Source: Actinocrinis puniceicyclus (GTDB taxonomy: Bacteria > Actinomycetota > Actinomycetes > Streptomycetales > Catenulisporaceae). From it: a DNA stretch of 51,822 bases. How positions within the stretch are numbered: position 1 is the first letter of the stretch; each line of letters begins with the position of its first letter. The notes below the pieces were generated by a model. That model did not search any database and was not told the origin of the DNA. It saw only the letters and a program-made list of their open reading frames with translations. A program made the translations under genes and the position numbers. Where the stretch lies: the NCBI RefSeq assembly GCF_018283645.1, contig NZ_JAGSXH010000036.1, positions 1-51,822 on the forward strand, read 5' to 3'. Of this stretch, positions 36,581 to 44,448 are shown piece after piece.

Positions 36581-37161
36581 TCGCCATGCACGAAGACGAA
36601 CACGGACTCGAAGGCCGAGGCGGAGACGCGCGCAGCGCGCAACAGCTCGACGCGCGCGCCGTCGTCTGCGCCGTCCCCGATCCCGAGCTGCCGTACGTCA
36701 CGCTCGGCGACCTCGGCGTCGTCGCCGCGGTACACGAGGACGGATACACCCGGTCGGTTCGCGTCGAGCTGACACCGACCTACCTCGGCTGCCCGGCGAC
36801 CGAGGTGATCCAGCGGGACGTCGAGAACGCGCTCCTGGACGCCGGCTGGCGCTCGGTCGCCGTCGTGCTGCGCTTCGACCCGCCGTGGACACCGGAGCGG
36901 ATCTCGGCCACCGGCCGGGCCAAGCTCGCCGCGGAGGGCGTCGCGCCGCCGCCGCGGATGCGACCGGCCGGCCACACGCCGGTTCCGGTCTTCGTCGAGT
37001 TGGGAGGCGTGCGCGCCGAGGTGCCGTGTCCGCGCTGCGGCGCGGCGCAGACCGAACGACTCAGCGCCTTCGGCCCCGCGCCCTGCCAGGAACTGCGCCG
37101 CTGCACCGCGTGCCTGGAGCCGTTCCCCGCGATCAAGTCCTCTCCGGTGAGGCTGCGCTGA
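36577..37161 (+). CDS. paaD: Phenylacetyl-CoA epoxidase maturation protein PaaD
   Basis: This 194-residue protein starts at a GTG overlapping the paaC stop; the ATG at 36586 is an alternative and neither has a strong ribosome site. The first domain (about 28-120: VPDPELPYVTLGDLGVV, then TPTYLGCPATEVIQRDV) is the DUF59/SufT-like Fe-S assembly fold. The tail holds the Zn-type CxxC pairs in CPRCG and CTACLE with a further Cys between. PaaD is needed to assemble the complex, probably its Fe-S or metal centres. Confidence 0.93.
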   Translation: MIAMHEDEHGLEGRGGDARSAQQLDARAVVCAVPDPELPYVTLGDLGVVAAVHEDGYTRSVRVELTPTYLGCPATEVIQRDVENALLDAGWRSVAVVLRFDPPWTPERISATGRAKLAAEGVAPPPRMRPAGHTPVPVFVELGGVRAEVPCPRCGAAQTERLSAFGPAPCQELRRCTACLEPFPAIKSSPVRLR

Positions 37162-37191
37162 TGACGAGAGCAAGCGGATGAGGGCGCGCCG

Positions 37192-38286
37192 ATGACCGTG
37201 CAGTTCCACCGGCTCCCCGTCGAGGCCGTCGAACAGCTGACCGCGGACGCCGTGTGCATCGTGCTCGCGATCCCCGAGCCGTTGCGCGAGGATTACCGGT
37301 ACACCGCGGGCCAGCACCTGACCATCCGCTATCGCACCGACGGCGGCGGCGAACAGCTGCGCCGGTCTTACTCGATCTGCGCGCCTCCGCCGCCGGACGG
37401 ACCGCCCTCCCGGCTCGCCATCGCGGTCAAGCGGCACGGGCCCGGCGGATTCGCCGACTATGCCGTGCGCAAGCTGGGGCCGGGGGAGCAGCTCGACGTG
37501 CTGACGCCGGTCGGCGGTTTCCACGCCCAGCCCGGCGAGTTGCAGTCCGGTCGCGTGCGCGTCATCGCGATCGCCGCCGGCAGCGGAATCACCCCGGTGC
37601 TCGCGATCCTGCAGGAGGCGTTGCGTACGAACCCGGACAGCAGCGCCGCCTTGCTCTACGGCAACCGCACCGGCGCGGACGTGATGTTCCTCGACGAGCT
37701 GGCGGACCTGAAAGACCGTTACGGGCCGCGCTTCGAGGTGCTGCACGTGCTCTCCCGCGAGGACCACGGCTCGCCGCTGCTGACCGGCCGGATAGACCGC
37801 GAGAAGCTGCCGCTGCTGCTCGACGCGATCGACGCCGAGCCCGGGGACGCGTACTACCTGTGCGGGCCGATCGGCATGGTCGACGACTGCCGCGCGGTGT
37901 TGTCCGAACGCGGCGCCGCCCATGTCAGATTCGAGCTTTTCGACAGCGGCACGGCCCACAAACACACGGCGCTGACTGTGGCGGCCGATCGCGGCGAGGG
38001 GCCGGCGGTCACCGGGATCACGGTGACGCTGGGTGGCCGCACGACACGCTGTGAACTGCGCGTCGGCGACGAAAGCCTGCTCGCCGCGATCATGCGCGAG
38101 CGGCCGGACGTGCCGTATGCGTGCACTGACGGCGTGTGCGGGACCTGCCGCGCGAAACTGCGCTCCGGCAGCGTCGAGACGGCCCGCGACTACGCCCTGG
38201 AACCGGAGGAGAAGAGCGGCGGCTTCGTGCTGACCTGCCAGTCGCTGCCCACCTCGGCGCAGGTCGAGCTCGACTTCGACGCCTGA
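37192..38286 (+). CDS. paaE: Phenylacetyl-CoA epoxidase reductase PaaE
   Basis: This 364-residue reductase feeds electrons from NAD(P)H to PaaA. It has an FAD domain (RRSYSICAPP), an NAD-binding domain (AAGSGITPVLAIL, LLYGNRTGADVMF, CGPIGMVDDC), and a C-terminal plant-type ferredoxin with CTDGVCGTC and a last Cys in VLTCQS. The gene is separated from paaD by 30 bases, the only real gap in the operon. Its last 97 bases are overlapped on the opposite strand by the end of the flavohaemoprotein frame. Confidence 0.95.
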   Translation: MTVQFHRLPVEAVEQLTADAVCIVLAIPEPLREDYRYTAGQHLTIRYRTDGGGEQLRRSYSICAPPPPDGPPSRLAIAVKRHGPGGFADYAVRKLGPGEQLDVLTPVGGFHAQPGELQSGRVRVIAIAAGSGITPVLAILQEALRTNPDSSAALLYGNRTGADVMFLDELADLKDRYGPRFEVLHVLSREDHGSPLLTGRIDREKLPLLLDAIDAEPGDAYYLCGPIGMVDDCRAVLSERGAAHVRFELFDSGTAHKHTALTVAADRGEGPAVTGITVTLGGRTTRCELRVGDESLLAAIMRERPDVPYACTDGVCGTCRAKLRSGSVETARDYALEPEEKSGGFVLTCQSLPTSAQVELDFDA

Positions 38287-39743
38287 CGCCGGTTCTGGGC
38301 CGCACGCTGCGGGTTCGGCTGGCGCTGCGGCAGCGGCTGGGGCTGCGGCGGGGGCTCGCCGTCCGGGAGGATGGGAAGCGCGGGGAGTACCGGCGCCTGC
38401 GCGGACGACGGCACCTTGCGGATCTTCGGCCCGGGCCCGAGGCTCCGGGCCGCAGCGCTCTGGGCCGTCGAGCCCTGATCGGCCGTGCTCTGGAGCGTCG
38501 AACCCTGAGCGGCCGTGCTTTGAAGCGTCGAACCCTGAGCGGCCGTGCCTTGAAGCAGTGAACCCTGATTCGTCGTGCGGCGCTGAGTGCGACAGCTCCG
38601 GATCTCCCCGGTCCGGTCGGCGCCATCACAGGCATCGAAGAGGATGCGCTCTTCCGGTACGTTCAGGCAGGCCAGTCGCGCGAGAGTGGCGCGCACCATC
38701 ATCGCCGGGCCCGACACGTAGACATCGTGCTCAGCCCAGTCGAACCGCTGCGTGCCGTGTCTCGCGAGCACGTCCGGCAACAGCCCGTGCTCGCCCGGAA
38801 AACCGGGATCGTGCGAAACGCAGGGCACGATAGTCAACCACGGAGCATTCGATCGCAGCGCCTCCAGCATCTCCAGCGCGTACAGTTCGTCGGCCTTGCG
38901 CACGCCGTAGTAGACGGTGACCCGCCGCTTCGTGTTCCAGCGCGTCAGATCCTCCGCCATAGCCAGGATCGGCGCGATCCCGGTACCGCCGCCGGCCAGC
39001 ACTATGTCCCGATACGAGACCGGGTCGCAGACCATCGCGCCGACCGCTGCGCCCAGCCGCATCGTGTCGCCGACGCGCGTGTGGTTCACCAGCGCGGACG
39101 AGACCCAGCCGCCGTCCACCGCGCGCACGTGAAAAATCAGCCGACCGTCGGGGCGCGGCGCGTTCGCGATCGAATACGGGCGCCACACGCGCGGCCAGCG
39201 CAGCGTCTCGATCGTGGCCGCCTGGCCGGGACGGAACGGATAGGGATGGTCGGTCTCCAGCGTCACCAGCGCCAGCGAGGCGCCGACCCTGCGGTGCGCC
39301 ACCACGCGGCCGGTCCAGAAGGCGGGGGTACTCTTGGCGGCCTCCTGAGCCGCGCCGATCATCGTCCGCACGGCGAACTCGAAGGCGGCCAGCCACGCGG
39401 CATCCATCCGCGGGGTCCAGGCCGGGCCGGCGAAGCGCTTCATCGCGGCCAGCAGGCACCGGGTGAGCAGTTCGTAGTGCTCCGGCCGAACCCCGAACCT
39501 GCGGTGGTCCCGGCCGAGCAGTCGCAGGTGTTCCACGAGTTCCTGCGGCCGGTCGGCCTCGCGCACGGCCTGGGCCAGCGCCGCGAACAACCGGTCGCGA
39601 TGGCCGTCCATCATCGGCGGGAACATGTCCCGCAGCGCCGGGTTCTCCAGGAACAGCAGTGCGTAGAAGTGGCCGGTGACCTCCTGCGCCTGACCGTCGA
39701 CCAGGGCGAAGGACTGCTGGATAAGCCGCGCATCGAGGTTCAT
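38190..39743 (-). CDS. Flavohaemoprotein (globin / ferredoxin-reductase) with repeat-bearing tail
   Basis: The protein has about 517 residues from the ATG at 39743 (GAGGAG nine bases upstream). Residues 1-140 are a globin, with the likely proximal His80 in GRDHRRFGVRPEHY. Residues 150-390 are an FAD/NAD reductase with RPYSIANA, AGGGTGIAPILAM and VYYGVRKADELYALEML. Such proteins act as nitric-oxide dioxygenases or oxygen sensors. The reductase fold ends near DACDGADR. The remaining 130 residues contain four 10-residue repeats and a Pro/Gln-rich stretch. The end overlaps paaE on the opposite strand by 97 bases, so the true C-terminus or a lost stop deserves checking. Confidence 0.87.
   Translation of the reverse strand: MNLDARLIQQSFALVDGQAQEVTGHFYALLFLENPALRDMFPPMMDGHRDRLFAALAQAVREADRPQELVEHLRLLGRDHRRFGVRPEHYELLTRCLLAAMKRFAGPAWTPRMDAAWLAAFEFAVRTMIGAAQEAAKSTPAFWTGRVVAHRRVGASLALVTLETDHPYPFRPGQAATIETLRWPRVWRPYSIANAPRPDGRLIFHVRAVDGGWVSSALVNHTRVGDTMRLGAAVGAMVCDPVSYRDIVLAGGGTGIAPILAMAEDLTRWNTKRRVTVYYGVRKADELYALEMLEALRSNAPWLTIVPCVSHDPGFPGEHGLLPDVLARHGTQRFDWAEHDVYVSGPAMMVRATLARLACLNVPEERILFDACDGADRTGEIRSCRTQRRTTNQGSLLQGTAAQGSTLQSTAAQGSTLQSTADQGSTAQSAAARSLGPGPKIRKVPSSAQAPVLPALPILPDGEPPPQPQPLPQRQPNPQRAAQNRRQASKSSSTCAEVGSDWQVSTKPPLFSSGSRA
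38461..38580. repeat. Four tandem 30-bp repeats inside the flavohaemoprotein gene
   Basis: Units start at 38461, 38491, 38521 and 38551. Copies two and three differ at only two bases, while the outer copies have diverged further. The period is a multiple of three, so each unit encodes ten residues of the form TAAQGSTLQS. No spacers lie between units. Confidence 0.9.
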
Positions 39744-39915
39744 GCCCACTGGCTCCTCGGCTCGCAATCGGGACCGCGGTCGCGATCGACCGGCGGGAAC
39801 CTCACGCTATGCCACGGAAAAGTCACCTAAGGTGGATGTCCGGTGGAAGTCCGTCGCCCGATCGGATGACGTGGCGCCAGGGGGCACGTCCAGCGCCGCG
39901 TGTCGGCGCGGCTGG

Positions 39916-41226
39916 TCAGTAAGCGCCGTCGGAACGGTCGGTCAGCGCGATCAGCAGCCGGCGGACCGAATCCACCCGCGCCGTCGCCCCGGTGTGTTCC
40001 GTCGAGCCCTGCGGCAGCCCGGAAAGCCACTCGTCCAGCGCGCAGTCCGGAGCGTCCGCGGCATGGGTGCAGCCGCGCGGGCACTGCGCGATCACCGCGG
40101 CCAGATCCGGGAAAGCCTGCATGACCCGGTCCGGGCTCACGTGCGCCAGGCCGAACGAGCGCACCCCGGGCGTGTCGACCACCCAGCCGCCGTACGGCGC
40201 GTGCGGCCGGTGTTCGCGAAGCTCTTCCAGCTCCTCGTCGTCGAACAGTATGGGTTGCGTCCACGGTCCGTGCTCGCCCGCTGACGCACTGCGGGCGCGG
40301 CGCGACGGGCCGTCGGACCCGGCGTCGTCCCGCGGCGCCGGCTCGGTTCGCGTCGGCGAGTACTCGGGCAGCCGCAGCGCCACCGCCGAGGTGGAGGTGT
40401 GCCGACCGCGTCCGGTGACGTCGTTGACGTGCCCGATGGCCCGGTCGGCATCCGGCACGAGCGCGTTGACGAGCGTCGATTTGCCGACACCCGAGTGTCC
40501 GACCAGGACACTGACCCGACCCGCCAGCGCCTCGTGCAGCGGCCGCAGGCTCCCGCCGTGCTGGGTCACTATGGCCGGCACGCCGAGCGCCGAATACGCC
40601 GCCAGCAGCGGCGCGGGGTCCGCGAGGTCGGCCTTGGTAAGGCACAGCAGCGGCGACAAGCCGGCGTCGTAGGCCGCGACGAGACAGCGGTCGATCATGC
40701 GCGGCCGCGGTTCGGGATCGGCGAGCGCGGTGACGATGACGAGTTGGTCCGCGTTGGCGACGATGATCCGCTCGACCGGGTCGGTGTCGTCGGCGGTGCG
40801 CCGCAGCACGTGTTCGCGCGGGTGCACTCGGACCACCCGGGCCAGCGCGTCCGGGCCGCCGCGCAGCTCGCCGACGAGCGAGACGCGATCGCCGACCACG
40901 ACGCCCTTGCGGCCCAGCTCCCGGGCTTTCATCGCGACCACTTCGCGCGTTCCCGCCTGCGAAACGCGGCCGGGATCCCGGCGGGACCGGCGCGTCCGCT
41001 CGCGGTGGCCGCGCGGCGAGCCGTCCGGGTTCGCGCCTTCGGAATCGGTTTCGTGCACCGTGTCGAGGTCGATCAGGCAGGTGTAGCGGCCGCGGTCGAC
41101 CGCGAGGACCATGGCCTCCGCGGCGTCCAGGTGGCCGGGCCGCAGCCGGGAGCGAGGACGCGATCCGCGGGGGTTCGCCCGGATCCTGACGTCGTCCTCG
41201 TCGAAGTCGCGCCCTTGCCTCACCAT
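39916..41226 (-). CDS. rsgA: Ribosome biogenesis GTPase RsgA, with unusual insertion
   Basis: This 436-residue circularly permuted GTPase helps the late maturation of the 30S subunit. Motifs occur in the permuted order: G4 TKAD (197-200), G1 GHSGVGKST (243-251), switch I TGRGRHTSTS (271-280) and G3 DTPG (351-354). They are followed by the zinc site with Cys382, Cys386, His388 and Cys395. An insertion of about 58 residues (289-346), acidic and arginine-rich, separates switch I from G3. A basic insertion (about 62-92) interrupts the N-terminal OB fold. The ATG has AAGGTGG six bases upstream. It follows aroA on the same strand, a neighbour pair common in actinobacteria. Confidence 0.93.
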   Translation of the reverse strand: MVRQGRDFDEDDVRIRANPRGSRPRSRLRPGHLDAAEAMVLAVDRGRYTCLIDLDTVHETDSEGANPDGSPRGHRERTRRSRRDPGRVSQAGTREVVAMKARELGRKGVVVGDRVSLVGELRGGPDALARVVRVHPREHVLRRTADDTDPVERIIVANADQLVIVTALADPEPRPRMIDRCLVAAYDAGLSPLLCLTKADLADPAPLLAAYSALGVPAIVTQHGGSLRPLHEALAGRVSVLVGHSGVGKSTLVNALVPDADRAIGHVNDVTGRGRHTSTSAVALRLPEYSPTRTEPAPRDDAGSDGPSRRARSASAGEHGPWTQPILFDDEELEELREHRPHAPYGGWVVDTPGVRSFGLAHVSPDRVMQAFPDLAAVIAQCPRGCTHAADAPDCALDEWLSGLPQGSTEHTGATARVDSVRRLLIALTDRSDGAY

Positions 41227-41350
41227 GCGGCGACCACCTTCAGCGGCCCGCGCCGCACCGGCGCGGGCCGGGGCGTGAAGGCCCGACCGGCTGACGTTTC
41301 AGCACGAGCGGGAACGGCACACACCGCCGACGACCGTTGCGCCGCCGCTG

Positions 41351-42649
41351 TCACCCCTGGTACTCCGTTCCGGCGAGCAGCGCGGTCCAGCGGCCGGTGA
41401 AGTCGGGCAGCGTCTTGCCCGTAGTGCCCACGTTCTCCACGTGGATCCCGGGCACGCGCAGCCCGATCACCGCGGCGGCGGTGGCCAGGCGGTGGTCGTC
41501 GTAGGTGGCGAACTCGCCGCCGTGCAGCGGCCGCGGCTTGATCACCAGCTCGTCCTCGCCCTCGATCACCTCGCCGCCGAGGTTGTTGAGTTCCTTGGCC
41601 AGCGCTGCCACCCGGTCCGTCTCGTGCAGCCGGATGTGGCCGATGCCGTGCAGCCGCGAGGGCTCGTCGGCCAGCGCGGCGACCGCCGCGATCGTCGGAG
41701 TCAGCTCCGACTCTCCGGACAGGTCGAGGTCCACCCCGTGCACCCCGCCGTCCCCGGTCACCGTGAGCCCGTCCGGCCCGAGTTCGCAGCGCGCGCCCAT
41801 CAGCGTGAGGATCTCGCGCAGCCGGTCGCCGGGTTGCGCGGTGTGCTCCGGCCAGTCGGCGACCGTCACCCGCCCGCCGGTGACCAGGGCGGCGGCCAGG
41901 AACGGGGCCGCGTTCGACAGGTCCGGTTCGATCGTCGTCTCCCGGCCCCGGATCCGGCCCGGTGCCACCGCCCAGCGCTCCGGCTCGGTGTCGTCCACCG
42001 CGACCCCGGCCTGACGCAGCATGTCGACCGTCATCCGGATGTGCGGCAGGCTCGGCAGCCGCTCGCCGACGTGCCGCACCTCGACCCCGCGCTCGAACCG
42101 CGCGCCGGCCAGCAGCAGCGCCGAGACGAACTGCGAGGAGGCCGAGGAGTCGATCTCCACCAGGCCGCCGGGCACGGCGCCGGTTCCGCGCACCGTGAGC
42201 GGGAAATGACCGGGGCGCGCCGAGTCGTCGATGTCGGCGCCCAGCGATCGCAGCGCCTCGATCAGCGCGCCGACCGGGCGCTCGTGCGAGCGCGGATCGC
42301 CGTCGAAATGCACGGGGCCGTCGGCGAGCGCCGCGATGGGAAGCGCGAAGCGCATCACGGTGCCCGCGTTGCCGACGTCCACACTCACGTCGCCGCGCAG
42401 CGCCGACGGCGGGTCGACCTGCCACGAACCGTCGGCCAGGTCCCCGATGCCGACTCCGAGCGAGCGCAGCGCCGCGGCCATCAGCAGGCTGTCGCGGCTG
42501 CGCAGCGGGCGGCGCAGCGCGGACGGGCCGTCGGCCAGCGTGGCGAGCAGCAGCGCCCGGTTGGTCGCGGACTTCGAGCCGGGCACCGTGACCCGGGCGG
42601 TGACCGGCCCGGTGCTGGTGGGCGCGGTCCAGAGCTCCGAAGTCGTCAT
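41351..42649 (-). CDS. aroA: 3-phosphoshikimate 1-carboxyvinyltransferase (EPSP synthase)
   Basis: This 432-residue enzyme of the shikimate pathway joins shikimate 3-phosphate and phosphoenolpyruvate. Recognisable parts are PGSKSATNRALLLATLADG near residue 24, NAGTVMRFALP, the DSSASSQFVSALLLAG substrate loop, RMTVDMLRQAGV, the catalytic region DLSGESELTPTIAAVAALAD, and RLHETDRVAALAKEL. Length and motif order are normal. It is divergent from sigR with a 197-bp gap that carries the sigma-R promoter on the other strand. In actinobacteria the aroA-sigR-rsrA-rsgA neighbourhood is conserved. Confidence 0.96.
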   Translation of the reverse strand: MTTSELWTAPTSTGPVTARVTVPGSKSATNRALLLATLADGPSALRRPLRSRDSLLMAAALRSLGVGIGDLADGSWQVDPPSALRGDVSVDVGNAGTVMRFALPIAALADGPVHFDGDPRSHERPVGALIEALRSLGADIDDSARPGHFPLTVRGTGAVPGGLVEIDSSASSQFVSALLLAGARFERGVEVRHVGERLPSLPHIRMTVDMLRQAGVAVDDTEPERWAVAPGRIRGRETTIEPDLSNAAPFLAAALVTGGRVTVADWPEHTAQPGDRLREILTLMGARCELGPDGLTVTGDGGVHGVDLDLSGESELTPTIAAVAALADEPSRLHGIGHIRLHETDRVAALAKELNNLGGEVIEGEDELVIKPRPLHGGEFATYDDHRLATAAAVIGLRVPGIHVENVGTTGKTLPDFTGRWTALLAGTEYQG

Positions 42650-42810
42650 GACTCAAGCGTAGTGCCCCGGCGGCGGGCACCGCCCCGCAAGAGAGTCTGC
42701 GCGGCAGGCCCGGTACCGCAGCGGCCCTCGTGGTTGATCTTGATGGGTGACCTCGTGGTCTCGGCGGTGTCGTGCGTGGATGAGTCGCGGCGGTTGATGC
42801 GCCCAAGCCG

Positions 42811-42836
42811 GGAATGCCGCAGGCGCCGTCGCTGTT
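42811..42836 (+). promoter_or_regulatory. Sigma-R autoregulated promoter (sigRp2-like)
   Basis: GGAAT (42811-42815) and GTT (42834-42836) are separated by exactly 18 bases, the consensus of promoters read by sigma-R in Streptomyces. The expected transcription start falls about 6-8 bases downstream, almost at the GTG/ATG start of the long sigR frame, so this transcript would be nearly leaderless. Confidence 0.85.
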
Positions 42837-42846
42837 CTGACGCATT

Positions 42847-43785
42847 GTGATGGCCACAATCCCTGTAACTTCCGGTCGCGAGTTCGCCGACCTCGGCTTC
42901 ACGCTGCCCGAGACCGCGGCGGACCGCCGCGCATCCCGAATCGTTGATCAGGTCCCCCGGCGGCTATTCTCGGGGGAAGTCCGGTTGGTTCTCGAACCGG
43001 ATCCGATCACGGAGGTGGGTATCACGGTGGGCACTGCCGCCGGAGCGCAGCCCGCGCACGAGGCGGAGACGACCGACTCGGCGGCTGCGCAGGCTGCGCG
43101 ACAACTGGCCGAAGCAGGGGCCGTGGCCGGCCAGGACTCGAGCGCGCAGGAGACGACAGAGCAGCGTGACGCGCGGTTCGAGCGCGACGCCATGCCCTTC
43201 CTGGACGCGCTCTACTCCGCCGCGTTGCGGATGACCCGCAACCCGGCCGACGCGGAGGACCTGGTCCAGGAGACCTACGCCAAGGCGTACGCGTCGTTCC
43301 ACCAGTTCAAGCCGGGGACGAACCTCAAGGCGTGGATGTATCGCATCCTCACCAACACGTTCATCAACGGTTACCGCAAGAAGCAGCGGGAACCTCTCGC
43401 GTCCGGAAGCGACGAGATCGAGGACTGGCAGTTGCACCGGGCCGAGTCGCACAGCTCCACGGGGCTGCGGTCGGCCGAGGTCGAGGCGCTCGACCACCTG
43501 CCGGACTCCGATGTGAAGGCGGCCCTGCAGGCGATCGGCGAGGATTTCCGCATGGCGGTGTACCTCGCGGACGTCGAGGGCTTCCCCTACAAGGAGATCG
43601 CGGACATCATGGGCACGCCCATCGGCACCGTGATGTCCCGATTGCACCGCGGACGCCGGCAGTTGCGGGAACTGCTGGCCGACTACGCCGAGCAGCGCGG
43701 GTTCGCCGGGGCGGCGGCCGGTGCGGACGGCCAGAACGGGACCAACGGTCACCGCGGGGACGCTGGAAAGGCGGCGACGGCATGA
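42847..43785 (+). CDS. sigR: ECF sigma factor SigR (thiol-oxidative stress), with long isoform start
   Basis: The long frame is 312 residues (GTG 42847; ATG 42850 adjacent). Sigma region 2 spans about 115-185 ([47 protein letters not shown]). Region 4 covers about 225-280 ([34 protein letters not shown]). An internal GTG at 43027, preceded by GGAGGTGG, would give a 252-residue form close to the classical sigma-R. The extra 60 residues would be the counterpart of the unstable long isoform in S. coelicolor. Sigma-R directs thioredoxin and mycothiol genes when RsrA is oxidised. The rsrA start overlaps the sigR stop. Confidence 0.94.
   Translation: MMATIPVTSGREFADLGFTLPETAADRRASRIVDQVPRRLFSGEVRLVLEPDPITEVGITVGTAAGAQPAHEAETTDSAAAQAARQLAEAGAVAGQDSSAQETTEQRDARFERDAMPFLDALYSAALRMTRNPADAEDLVQETYAKAYASFHQFKPGTNLKAWMYRILTNTFINGYRKKQREPLASGSDEIEDWQLHRAESHSSTGLRSAEVEALDHLPDSDVKAALQAIGEDFRMAVYLADVEGFPYKEIADIMGTPIGTVMSRLHRGRRQLRELLADYAEQRGFAGAAAGADGQNGTNGHRGDAGKAATA
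42944..42970 (+). promoter_or_regulatory. Possible housekeeping promoter for the short sigR isoform
   Basis: TTGATC (42944-42949) and TATTCT (42965-42970) resemble -35 and -10 boxes but are spaced only 15 bases apart. If used, transcription would start near 42977, upstream of the internal GTG at 43027 and inside the long reading frame, as at the constitutive promoter of S. coelicolor sigR. The short spacing makes it tentative. Confidence 0.35.
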
Positions 43786-44075
43786 GCTGCGGGCACCCGC
43801 ACGAGATCGACTGCGCGTCCGTGCTCGACCGGGTCTACGAGTACATCGACCAGGAGATGGCCGAGGACGACTGCGCGACGGTCCAGCGGCACCTGGACGA
43901 GTGCGCTCCCTGTCTGGCCGAGTTCGGCCTGGAACAGGCGGTCAAGGCTCTGGTCCACCGCAGTTGCGGCTGCGACACCGCGCCGGAACAACTGCGCGTG
44001 AAGGTACTCTCCAAGATCCGTCAGGTTCAGCAGGGCCTCGCGTCCGACGCCGCCGAGGCGGTCCAGTCGGGCTGA
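43782..44075 (+). CDS. rsrA: Zinc-containing redox anti-sigma factor RsrA
   Basis: This 97-residue protein binds and inhibits sigma-R until oxidised. The zinc ligands fall at the same numbers as in S. coelicolor RsrA: Cys11, His37, Cys41 and Cys44 (HLDECAPC). Extra cysteines are at 3, 31 and near 62-64. The trigger disulfide forms within this set on oxidation, releasing zinc and the sigma factor. The ATG overlaps the sigR stop by four bases, so regulator and target are made together. Confidence 0.96.
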   Translation: MSCGHPHEIDCASVLDRVYEYIDQEMAEDDCATVQRHLDECAPCLAEFGLEQAVKALVHRSCGCDTAPEQLRVKVLSKIRQVQQGLASDAAEAVQSG

Positions 44076-44133
44076 CCGGCAGGCGGCCGCGGCCAGCGCG
44101 GAATCGGCCTGAGACAACGGCCTCACAGAACAC

Positions 44134-44149
44134 TGAAACGCGCGTTTCA
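44134..44149. promoter_or_regulatory. 16-bp perfect palindrome after rsrA
   Basis: TGAAACGCGCGTTTCA lies in the 373-bp gap between rsrA and the HD-GYP gene. It may be an operator for the HD-GYP gene or a small terminator hairpin for sigR-rsrA; no T run follows. Elsewhere in the gap a TTGACA box (44295-44300) is present without a good -10 box. Confidence 0.45.
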
Positions 44150-44448
44150 CCGAGCGCATTCGCGCTGTCGCTGCGGGTCGCCGTTTTCCGGTGTGGTCCG
44201 GATGTTCAATGAGGATGTAATGCACCGAAAGCGGATGCATTTCGCTGACTGTCCGTAGTGCGGCCGTCACGGGCTGTCTGAACTGGATCGATACTTGACA
44301 CAATGTGGCCGTGGACTTGCTCTCTCTCGGTGGAATTGTGCCCGGTATGGCGTGACAGGTGGCACCATCGTGTCGTTGGACTAAATCGGGTCGGCAGTGC
44401 GGAGCCGGCTCGGGGTGGCGAGTACCCCGGTGCGGAGGGGTGGCAACG

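Noticed and set aside
38461-38580. Array of near-identical 30-bp units that could suggest a CRISPR array
   Set aside because: Units touch each other with no spacers, have a period divisible by three and are translated as a ten-residue repeat within one gene.
44332-44357. Second sigma-R-like promoter (GGAAT) upstream of the HD-GYP gene
   Set aside because: Eighteen bases after GGAAT the sequence is ACA, not GTT.
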